Below are positions 20,001-27,651 of a DNA stretch of 64,000 bases, in pieces. The DNA is from Stieleria neptunia (GTDB lineage Bacteria > Planctomycetota > Planctomycetia > Pirellulales > Pirellulaceae), in NCBI RefSeq assembly GCF_007754155.1, contig NZ_CP037423.1:7002938-7066937 (forward strand), given 5' to 3'. The position numbers and the translations under genes are program-made. The first letter of the stretch is position 1. Each line of letters begins with the position of its first letter. Under the pieces are notes generated by a model. The model made no database searches. It saw only the letters and a list, made by a program, of their open reading frames with translations, and was not told where the DNA came from.

Positions 20001-20193
20001 CTTGCCGATGGCACTGTCCACGAGCGACGGCGCGGAGATGCAGCGTCCGTTGGCGACGGTCGTGATCGGGGGCTTGATCACGTCGACCCTGTTGACCTCG
20101 TTGGTGGTGCCCTGCATCTATCCCTGGTTCGCACGTGGATTGCAGAACATCAAACTGACGCATCATGGCGAACCGGAACCGACGCTGCACTGA
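17083..20193 (+). CDS. czcA: Heavy-metal efflux RND pump, CzcA family
   Basis: 1036 residues, the family length, with a short N-terminal helix, two large periplasmic regions and twelve predicted membrane helices. The heavy-metal RND proton-relay motif D396-F-G-L-I-V-D402-S-S-V-I-M-V-E409-N is intact in helix 4. The porter segment [28 protein letters not shown] resembles CzcA (Co/Zn/Cd) rather than CusA, and the clear CusA methionine triad is not evident, so a divalent-metal substrate is favoured over Cu+/Ag+. The pump drives proton-coupled export from periplasm or cytoplasm through adaptor and TolC-like partners. The adaptor is directly upstream; the outer-membrane partner is at 25.8-27.4 kb on the other strand. 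Confidence 0.9.
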   Translation: [1036 protein letters not shown]

Positions 20194-20212
20194 CGGATCG
20201 GCTGGAAAGCCA

Positions 20213-20329
20213 GTGGGATAGGCTTCCAGCCTGTCATCCCCAGTGGGATAGGCTTCCAGCCTGTCGTTCCCAGTGGGATAGGCTTCCAGCCTGTCATTCA
20301 GCATCGAAGAGCCTGGAAGCCTCTCCCAC
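20213..20329. repeat. Four GTGGGATAGGCTTCC-type repeats after the pump gene
   Basis: Direct copies start at 20213, 20243 and 20273 with a spacing of 30 bp; a diverged inverted copy ends at 20329. The IS copy 2 begins only a few bases later, and the inverted copy lay four bases from the response-regulator stop before the IS inserted. Confidence 0.8.
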
Positions 20330-20334
20330 GTCAG

Positions 20335-22117
20335 GGGTTCTTCGCGGATTTTAGTGGCTGCTTTCGAATACTCGGGGAAGGTTTTTTGAGGGATGACTGC
20401 GATGTCCGATGGTTCTGTTCGGTAGGATGGCGAAGCCAGGTGAAGCGGAGGCGGGCTCTGCTCTCAAGGAACTTCCTACCCAGCTAGTTCATTGGGGACC
20501 ACTCTCAGGTTGAGTGCAGCTGCCCGTTTCGCCAGGTTTTCCATTGCTCGCTTCTTGTATTGCTGTTCGTAATAGTCGTTGCCGACATCGACATATTCCC
20601 TCCCGTACTTCAGCATCCCATAAACTATTTTCGCGAGCTTGTGGGCCGTCGCCGTGATCGCTTTGGGTGAACCAAGACGGGAACGGATCCTGCGAAAGAA
20701 CGCTCCTAAGGCGCAGTTTGATCGTGCCAGGGACGCGGCGGCTGTTCGAAGTGCGGCGGCGGCTCGGTTCGCACTTGTACGTGTTTTACCACTGAGCAAT
20801 TTCCCACCTGTCTTCTTACTGCCCGGACATAGGCAAAGCCAAGAAGTGAAATGCTTCTCTGTTGCCCACCTACTCATGTCGGTACCGATTTCAGAAATCA
20901 GTGTGATTGCGGATTGACCGCTAATCCCATCAATGGTCGTCATGTCGACGCCCAGCACCCGGTAGAGCTGATTGCGCATATCGAACCGGGGGCTATTGCT
21001 TCCAGCTTTAGGAGCCTTCAGCTTCGGCAGAATCTCACCGTCACTTCGGTCGGAAAATGTACCCAAATGTTCTTCAAGCTTGGAATCGACTTCCGACAGT
21101 TTGGAACCGTAAAAACGGTACAGTTCCAGAGCCTGCTTTAACGCAAATACATGTTCTTCACGCCAATTGCCTTCCAGAGCTTTCGCGATCGTCGACTCGT
21201 CATTTTTGCACCTTGGATCGCGAAGTTTTGCGAGTAGGTGAGGGTCTCGACTGCCCGCAACAATGGCATCCAAAATGGCAAGGCCAGTGGTGCCGGTGAT
21301 GTCCGAAATGACGTGATGGAGCTGGACATTCATTTCCATCATCGCCTTCTGCATCCGTTGGATATGCTCGCTCGCGTTGGCGACGAGCATGGCTCGTTGC
21401 CGCATGTAAGAACGCAGAACACAAATTGCCGAACTCTTCCAACCAATCTGCGAGCGACGCCAGATCGGATGTAAAGGTGCCGAAGCAGCGAACGTGTGAT
21501 GAGTCGCGATCGGAGGGCACGGCAACATAGTGCTGGGTCGAACCAATATCGATGCCGGCAGCGTTCAAGTTGATTGTGTCAAGTGATTGTGGAACGGGTG
21601 CGTTGTCAATCGGAAACCCACCACGTGATCGACGCTTAGGTTTCCCAGAGGATTTCTTCTTGGCCATGGCGGAACTCCGAAAGGTGACTTCAACGGAAAA
21701 ACGCGGCAGGCGCGGGAGTAGGGCTCTGTTATTCTCTCAAACGGGGTCAACGCCGTGAGGCGAGCCACCAATGTCATTTTCAAGCAAACTCCCGGGACCA
21801 GGCTGAGAAGCGGGCACGAAGCACCACGTAGAGAACGGCCTCCACGACCCGCCGCGTATCCGACATGATAATCCTCACACCCAGTTCCTCGGAATCATTT
21901 GGTCACTTGTGGCCTGCGGCGGCTGAGGAGCAACCCGCCAAGGAACAACCTGGTCTGCGATGCTCCGAAGGTGCTTCGTGCCCTCCGCCGGCCCCCGTGT
22001 CGGCGGAGGGTCGTTTGAACCGAGCGTTTGTCCTCGCTCTCCCCATTCGGACATCGCAGCAATGCCTCGAAAAACCTGGGTCCTAAGCGATTAGCCACTA
22101 AAATCCACGAAGAACCC
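20335..22117 (-). mobile_element. IS110-family element, copy 2 (1783 bp, defective) with 7-bp flanking repeat
   Basis: Ends are GGGTTCTTCGCGGATTTTAG (left) and the complement of GGGTTCTTCGTGGATTTTAG (right), about 25 of 26 bases matched. ACGTCAG occurs immediately outside both ends (20328-20334 and 22118-22124). The right copy of this 7-mer contains the TGA of the response-regulator gene, so insertion was between that stop codon and a palindromic repeat. The internal sequence differs from copy 1 (7466-9248) by only scattered bases. Confidence 0.88.
20476..21667 (-). pseudogene. IS110-family transposase, same internal deletion as copy 1
   Basis: The predicted fragments are identical to those at 7607-8798: N-terminal piece from 21667 up to LADWLEEFG, then a frameshift and resumption at ICVLRSYMRQRAM to the stop at 20476. 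The same central part of the DEDD domain is missing at the same junction. The lesion therefore predates the duplication of the element; movement of this copy would have needed transposase supplied by an intact relative. Confidence 0.88.
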
Positions 22118-22120
22118 ACG

Positions 22121-23545
22121 TCAGGAGAATTGTTTGATGTCGATGCCCAGCGATTTGATCTTGCTGCGCAGCGTCACGCGGGAGATGCCCAGGATCGTCG
22201 CGGCCTTCAGTTGGTTGCCCGTGGTGTGGTCCAGCACTTGCGTGATCAGTTGCCGTTCGGCGATCGCGATCGCTTCGGCGTACAGGTTGTCACTCCCCGC
22301 TTCTAAACGTTCGGCGACAAACTGCTCGGACAGAAAACTCGACTTGTCGGACTGCGAGTCCGCGTGCGGGCTAACGGCGCTGAGCGGCGGCAGGAAGTCG
22401 GGCAGCAAGATGTTGCCCCGTGCCGTCAACAGCGACTGTTTCATGACGCTTTCGAGTTCTCGAACATTGCCGGGCCAGTGATATTGATCCAGGATTTCAA
22501 GCGTCTCGGGGGCGATCGTGCGAATGTCTTTGCCGAATTCGTTGCTGTAGCGGCGCAGAAAATACTCGGCCAATACCTTTAAGTCGTCTTCACGCTCGCG
22601 CAACGGGGGCAGATGGATGGTCACCACGCTGAGCCGGAAATAAAGGTCCGAGCGAAACAGGCCTTCGGTGACCAGCTTTTTGAGATCATGGTTCGTCGCC
22701 GCGATGATCCGCGCGTCGACTTTGATCGGTGTGTTGCCGCCGACACGTTCGAACGTCTGGTCTTGCAGCACACGCAACAGTTTGGCTTGCGTCATCGGCG
22801 ACATGTCACCGACTTCGTCTAAGAACAAGGTGCCGCGGTCGGCCTGTTCCAGTTTACCGATCCGCTGGCGATGGGCGTCGGTGAACGCTCCTTTCTCGTG
22901 GCCAAAGATCTCGCTTTCCAACAGCGCGTCGGGAATCGCCGCGCAATTGATGGCTTGGAACGGTCCGCTGGATCGGGCGCTGTGGTGATAGATCGCTTGG
23001 GCGACGACTTCTTTCCCGGTTCCACTTTCGCCCAACAGCAGGACGGTCAAGTTTTGCGATGCGACACGCCCGATCGCCTTGTAAACTTCTTTCATCGCGT
23101 GACAACGACCGACGATCGCGTCGGCAACCGATTCATCCATCGGGGCGTCTTCGTCGGCCAACACCGGTTGGACCCGCACCATGCGGCTGAGGTTAAACGC
23201 CTTTTCCAATAGCGCACGCATCTCATCGAGCTCCAACGGCTTGAACAGATAGTCGTACGCTCCCAACTTGGTCGCTTCGATCGCGGATTCGACGGTGCCG
23301 TGACCGGTGATAAAGATGAAGGGGATGCGGGGGTCGATCTCGCGCAGCCGCTTGAACAATTCCAATCCGTTGGTGTCGGGAAGGCTGAGGTCCAAGACCA
23401 CGACGTCGGGTTTGGCCTGGACGAACAGCGCTTCCCCGTCGGCTCCGTTTTTTGCGGTCATGACCGAGGTCGTTTCGGTCGTGAAGGCGCGCTCAAACGC
23501 CTTCAAAATGGAGGCTTCGTCATCGATGACTAACAGGCTTTGCAT
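22121..23545 (-). CDS. Sigma54-activating response regulator (NtrC family)
   Basis: 474 residues. The receiver domain (1-120) has the acidic pair D8/D9, phosphoacceptor D52 (VVVLDLSLPD), T/S at FITGHG and K in YLFKPLEL. The AAA+ sigma54-interaction domain (about 145-385) has Walker A GESGTGKE, the sigma54-contact loop written GAFTDA instead of the commoner GAFTGA, Walker B GTLFLDEVGD and the arginine region FRSDLYFRLSVV. The C-terminal Fis-type helix-turn-helix is NQLKAATILGISRVTLRSKIKSLGI. The start overlaps the kinase stop by 16 bp, so the two are translationally coupled. It most likely activates the two sigma54-type promoters in this locus. The stop codon touches IS copy 2. Confidence 0.93.
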   Translation of the reverse strand: MQSLLVIDDEASILKAFERAFTTETTSVMTAKNGADGEALFVQAKPDVVVLDLSLPDTNGLELFKRLREIDPRIPFIFITGHGTVESAIEATKLGAYDYLFKPLELDEMRALLEKAFNLSRMVRVQPVLADEDAPMDESVADAIVGRCHAMKEVYKAIGRVASQNLTVLLLGESGTGKEVVAQAIYHHSARSSGPFQAINCAAIPDALLESEIFGHEKGAFTDAHRQRIGKLEQADRGTLFLDEVGDMSPMTQAKLLRVLQDQTFERVGGNTPIKVDARIIAATNHDLKKLVTEGLFRSDLYFRLSVVTIHLPPLREREDDLKVLAEYFLRRYSNEFGKDIRTIAPETLEILDQYHWPGNVRELESVMKQSLLTARGNILLPDFLPPLSAVSPHADSQSDKSSFLSEQFVAERLEAGSDNLYAEAIAIAERQLITQVLDHTTGNQLKAATILGISRVTLRSKIKSLGIDIKQFS

Positions 23546-25014
23546 GATTTCTCGCTCGTCGGCGCGTCGCCGGAACCGCTGTCCGCTGCGCCGGGATCTC
23601 GGTCGGATGCGCCGCCGGTTGGATTGGCGATCGGCAGCGTCAGTCGAAACTGTGCCCCCCGCGGGATTCGGTTGGAACCGACCAAGCTGCCGTGATGTGT
23701 TTGGGCGATCCGGCGACAGATGCCCAGCCCCAGACCGACGCCATTGGGTTTGCTGGTCGCAAAGGGCGTAAAGAGTTTGTCCAAGATCGTCTCGCTGATT
23801 CCTTCCCCGCTGTCCACAACGGTGACCTGGACCTGTGAATCATCCAACGTGACCGCGATCGACAACTCTCCTCCATCGGGCATCGCATCGAGAGAATTGA
23901 GTGTCAGGTTCAAGAGCAATTGTTGAATCTGTGCGACGTCGCCGTCGATGGCGATCGGGGCATCGGGGCAATCCAGAGTCAGGCTGACGTTTTGCGTGCC
24001 GCAGCGTCCTTCGATCAATTGAACCGTGCGGCCGATGGCGTCTTGAATCGGAAACGTCTTCGATTCACCTTGTTCGGGGCGGGCATAGTCGAGCAGACTG
24101 TTGACCGAGCGTTCCATCCGCCGAATCTCTTGCTCGACCAATTCCAAATCGTCGGTCGGCAACCCCTCGTCGGCGAACTTGCTGCGATTGACTTGGATCA
24201 ACATTTTGATCGACGTCAGCGGATTGCGGATTTCGTGTGCGACGCCCGTAGCCAGTTGAGCAAGCGTGGCCATCTGTTGTGCACGCAACGCTTCGGTTTC
24301 CCGCGCCATCAGCAATCGTTCCCGTTCGGCCCGCTCAAACTCGGTCAAATCACGAATGATCGCGATTCTTAGTTGCCCGGTTTCGGAGGGGTATTCGCTG
24401 ACGGAGACCTGGACCGGAAACGACGTTCCGTCCTGCCGATCGACGTTGATCCGAAACTCACAGGGAAGCGTCTGGAACGAGTCGGGGAAGTCCGGCATCC
24501 GCGATTGCGTCGTGTTTCCGACCCAATCTGCGGCGTCGACGCCCAACAGTTCCGAACTGGCGCGATTGCATGACGCGACCCGCCCCTGACGATCAAACGT
24601 GATGATCCCCTCGCTGGCGTTGGCCACGATCGTTTCAGAACGTTGATGCTCCTGGATCGCGATTCGCCGCAAGGGGCCGATGATGACCCACCACAACACG
24701 GGCGCGCAAACCATCGTCAGCAACACCGCATCGAGCACCGCCGTCCCCGATTCGCCGAGAAACTCGGGCATCACGTGGGGCAATAGAAACATCACGCCGA
24801 CTTCGGCGGTGAAGACCAGCATCAAAACGATCCCCAGAATTCGCGTCGGTGAACGCAGGATCGATGACAAGGCGGACACGCGGTTGGACATGCGAAACCA
24901 CTGACGAAGGCTGGGAATTCGAGGCACCCGCGTGACAGGACGCCAGCCACCCTCCGGCTCGCGTGCCTGAATCGGGCAGGTGGAGAGTTCCCATTCTATC
25001 AGTGATTTCGGCAT
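23530..25014 (-). CDS. Membrane sensor histidine kinase with PAS domain
   Basis: 494 residues from ATG 25014; ATG 24891 (453 residues, MSNRVSALSS...) is an equally credible start just before the first membrane helix. Two hydrophobic helices (about 58-80 and 93-113) enclose only a short loop, so sensing is probably in the membrane or by the PAS domain (about 125-225, ETIVANASEGIITFDRQGRV). The HisKA box has H260 in GVAHEIRNPLTSIK; the ATPase domain has an N-box (LLNLTLNSLDAMPDGG), G1 VVDSGEGI and G2 GVGLGLGICRRI. It would autophosphorylate and pass phosphate to the co-transcribed NtrC-type regulator. A sigma54-like promoter lies 44 bp or so upstream of ATG 25014. Confidence 0.9.
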   Translation of the reverse strand: MPKSLIEWELSTCPIQAREPEGGWRPVTRVPRIPSLRQWFRMSNRVSALSSILRSPTRILGIVLMLVFTAEVGVMFLLPHVMPEFLGESGTAVLDAVLLTMVCAPVLWWVIIGPLRRIAIQEHQRSETIVANASEGIITFDRQGRVASCNRASSELLGVDAADWVGNTTQSRMPDFPDSFQTLPCEFRINVDRQDGTSFPVQVSVSEYPSETGQLRIAIIRDLTEFERAERERLLMARETEALRAQQMATLAQLATGVAHEIRNPLTSIKMLIQVNRSKFADEGLPTDDLELVEQEIRRMERSVNSLLDYARPEQGESKTFPIQDAIGRTVQLIEGRCGTQNVSLTLDCPDAPIAIDGDVAQIQQLLLNLTLNSLDAMPDGGELSIAVTLDDSQVQVTVVDSGEGISETILDKLFTPFATSKPNGVGLGLGICRRIAQTHHGSLVGSNRIPRGAQFRLTLPIANPTGGASDRDPGAADSGSGDAPTSEKSCKAC

Positions 25015-25068
25015 CGAACATCTCTGGCACTCGCGGTGATCACCATCCCATCGACCTCTCGACGGGTT

Positions 25069-25085
25069 TGCAACCGATGTGCCAA
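25069..25085 (-). promoter_or_regulatory. Sigma54 (-24/-12) promoter for kinase/regulator operon
   Basis: Read on the minus strand this is TTGGCACATCGGTTGCA: TGGCAC and TTGC are both perfect, and GG (25083-25082) to GC (25071-25070) spacing is exactly 10 bp. The predicted start is near 25058, followed by the kinase ATG at 25014. The palindrome at 25189-25205 is about 114 bp upstream, reproducing the geometry at the pump promoter with about one helical turn of difference. Confidence 0.68.
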
Positions 25086-25188
25086 ACCGCTCCCCCGCGA
25101 CTCCCTCGGTACAACACCCGCGATTCCCGCCAATGCCCGCCGTTTCTCACCGGAATTTCAATCCGATGACGTCGCTGGCCGGTCTCCA

Positions 25189-25205
25189 TGGATAGAAACT
25201 GTCCA
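25189..25205. promoter_or_regulatory. Candidate regulator-binding palindrome upstream of kinase operon
   Basis: TGGATAGAAACTGTCCA differs from the site at 15278-15294 by one base and shares its AAA centre; flanking A and T extend it to a 19-base near-palindrome. The shared site in front of both operons suggests that the regulator controls the pump and its own synthesis. Confidence 0.65.
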
Positions 25206-25377
25206 TCGTGTGATCAACTCTTGCCTTCCACGCGATCTTTCAATTCAACATGCCGACGCGGAGACGGGTAGAACGATGGAGGTAAGGCATGGTCGAGCGG
25301 GGAAGGGGACAAGGAGACAAGGAGACAAGGAGAGGGGGAGAGCGAGCGATCGGAGCAAGACCTGCGAAGCCCCAGCT

Positions 25378-25766
25378 GCCACTCCATTATTCTGCCACTC
25401 CATTATTCTGCCACTCCATTATTCTGCCACTCCATTATTCTGCCACTCCATTATTCTGCCACTCCATTATTCTGCCACTCCATCATTCTGCCACTCCATC
25501 ATTCTGCCACTCCATCATTCTGCCACTCCATCATTCTGCCACTCCACTCCATCATTCTGCCACTCCATCATTCTGCCACTCCATCATTCTGCCACTCCAT
25601 CATTCTGCCACTCCATCATTCTGCCACTCCATCATTCTGCCACTCCATCATTCTGCCACTCCATCATTCTGCCACTCCATCATTCTGCCACTCCATCATT
25701 CTGCCACTCCATCATTCTGCCACTCCATCATTCTGCCACTCCATCATTCTGCCACTCCATCGTTTT
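25378..25766. repeat. 16-bp tandem array (24 units)
   Basis: Units of GCCACTCCATTATTCT (six, 25378-25473) are followed by GCCACTCCATCATTCT (from 25474), a single 21-bp unit at 25538-25558 carrying a 5-bp CACTC duplication, twelve more regular units, and a final variant ending TCGTTTT at 25751-25766. There are no spacers, so it is not a CRISPR array. A shorter imperfect GACAAGGAGA repeat lies just upstream near 25308-25332. All three frames are open through the array in places, but the translations are pure repeat. Confidence 0.92.
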
Positions 25767-25806
25767 GCCCCCATCGTTTTGCCTTTCGACTCCGCCCCCA
25801 TCTGCG

Positions 25807-27408
25807 TCACTGTCCGCCGAAGGATGCGCCTCGGATTCCGTCGCCGTCGGTATAGTCGGCCGGTGCGTCCAACCCGCCGGTCAACAACAGCCCTTCGACT
25901 TGGGCGTCGGCCTGTGCCAGTCGGCCTTGGGCGGTAATCAATCGGATCGCCGATTCGAAATAGCTGCGGCGAACGACCAAGACTTGCAAGAACTCCAGTT
26001 CGCCGGCGCGGTAGGCTTCTTCACTCAGGTCCAAGCTCTTTTGCGTCTGGGGGATGATCTCTTGTTCGTACTTCGTGACCGCTGCCAATGATGAATCAAA
26101 GGCTTGCGCGGTGCGTGCCAGGCGAGACTTGATCGCTTGTTCGATACGTTTGACATCTTCGAGGGCCCGCGTGTAGTCGGCGTAGGCTGCGGAGATGTTG
26201 CCCGCGTTTTTGTTCCAGACGGGAAGGGGCGCGTCGAATTGCAGATTGATCATTCCCGAGTCGGTGGCGTTGTCATAGCCGGCACCGAATTGAGCGGTCA
26301 GGTTGGGGATCATCTGAACGCGTTGTCGTTTCAGCAGCGCGTACTTTTCACACACCAGCGCGTTGGCGGCGGACAGTTCGGGACTCTCGGCCAGAATCTG
26401 GCTGTAGGCGGCTTCCCAATCGCGTGAGGATTGCGGTGTCGCCGGAACGTCGACCAGTCGCGCGGGGGCGGTTTCGCCCAGTCCGGCGACGGCGGCCAGA
26501 TCCTGCCACGCCCCCCGATACTCGATTTCCGCCTGTTCGGCGGCGAGCATGATTTCACTGAGCAGGGTCTGGGCCTGCAAGACTTCGATCAGATTGCCTT
26601 CTTCGGCCTCCTGACGCTCCGTCGCGACCTGAACGCCGCGCCGGGCAACGGTTTCAAAACTGCGAGTCGCGTCGGCTCGTCGCTGCGCCGCAACCGCCTC
26701 GAAAAAGCGGACGCGAACATCCGTCAAGACGCGATGCCGTTGGGTCTGCATCTCCCAACGTTGGGCCGACATCGTGTGCCCCAAGACTTCTCGATTGAGT
26801 TCCAACTTGTTGCCACGAACGAACTCCTGTTCCACAAACACGCCGTGCTGGTCGGTATTCTCATCGGCGAGCTGTTGCCCGAAATAGCCCAGTGTCGGGT
26901 TCGGGCGCGTCCCCACTTGGCTCCGCAAACCGGCAGCCTTGCTGGCCGTCGCGCCGGCGGCGATGATCGCGGGGTTATTGCCGAGCGCGAGCTGTTCGAG
27001 TTGTTCGAGCGAGTAGACGGGTTCGCCAACCGTTTGCGGCCCGTCGGTCGTGACCAGATCGCTGAACGATTCCAATCGCGATTCAGCCGCCTGGATATCG
27101 ACCGGCTGCAATGCGATTCGTTCCAATTGATCGGCAAAACTGATCGCGTCCTCGTCGCCATCTTCCGCGTAGGCGACCGTGTCGACCCTACCGGCCGATT
27201 CACTCGCGGACGTGGAGCGTCCACGCGTTGTCTCGCCGGACTCGATACCGGTGAACCCAGCGCGCTCCGGCGGGGTCACAGACGATGGATTAGTTGACGA
27301 AATTGCTGGCGGGTCGGGACGCGAACCGACTTGTGCGCAACCGACCAGGGACAACAAGCAACAGGCCGATAGCGACATCTTGCGACGTCTGATGGCATCC
27401 GTGCACAC
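25807..27408 (-). CDS. TolC/CzcC-like outer-membrane efflux lipoprotein
   Basis: GTG 27408 is chosen (533 residues) because GGAG lies seven bases upstream and because it gives a proper lipoprotein signal, with positive residues RRRK before MSLSACCLLSLVGC; the ATG at 27378 would lack the charges. The lipobox cysteine is in LVGCAQ. After a Ser/Glu-rich linker (to about 130) come two outer-membrane-efflux-protein repeats with long helices, for example LEQLALGNNPAIIAAGATASKAAGL and YSQILAESPELSAANALVCEKYALLKRQRVQMIPNLTAQFGAGYD. It is the natural channel partner of the adaptor and RND pump at 15.4-20.2 kb, although encoded on the opposite strand beyond the two-component genes. Confidence 0.88.
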   Translation of the reverse strand: MCTDAIRRRKMSLSACCLLSLVGCAQVGSRPDPPAISSTNPSSVTPPERAGFTGIESGETTRGRSTSASESAGRVDTVAYAEDGDEDAISFADQLERIALQPVDIQAAESRLESFSDLVTTDGPQTVGEPVYSLEQLEQLALGNNPAIIAAGATASKAAGLRSQVGTRPNPTLGYFGQQLADENTDQHGVFVEQEFVRGNKLELNREVLGHTMSAQRWEMQTQRHRVLTDVRVRFFEAVAAQRRADATRSFETVARRGVQVATERQEAEEGNLIEVLQAQTLLSEIMLAAEQAEIEYRGAWQDLAAVAGLGETAPARLVDVPATPQSSRDWEAAYSQILAESPELSAANALVCEKYALLKRQRVQMIPNLTAQFGAGYDNATDSGMINLQFDAPLPVWNKNAGNISAAYADYTRALEDVKRIEQAIKSRLARTAQAFDSSLAAVTKYEQEIIPQTQKSLDLSEEAYRAGELEFLQVLVVRRSYFESAIRLITAQGRLAQADAQVEGLLLTGGLDAPADYTDGDGIRGASFGGQ

Positions 27409-27651
27409 CGCGAGACTCCAAAATGAGAAACGATCAACAGGCCTCCCTGCCAAGCTGATCCACAGCACATCCGATCGACGTGCAATACGGTTTTCCTATC
27501 GGAACGATTGTCGCGATGCTTTGCCTTGTACCGGACCTGAGCCTCGAAAGCACGGCACGCCTACCGGCGAATCACTGCAACCGGTATAGATTGACATGGT
27601 GTGATAAACTTTCGCCGGAACAGTGATCTAACGCAGAAGAGAATGCGATCG

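Noticed and set aside
25378..25766. Possible CRISPR array
   Set aside because: Units are head-to-tail without unique spacers and no cas genes are present.
25036..26091. Long plus-strand open frames (to 351 residues) through the 16-bp array
   Set aside because: Translation is a repeating peptide from the tandem array followed by antisense of the efflux channel gene; no start context or similarity.
27409..27651. Possible sigma54 promoter for the efflux channel gene
   Set aside because: GTGCAATACGGTTTTCC near 27480 has the wrong GC-to-CC spacing (11 bp) and lacks TGGCAC.
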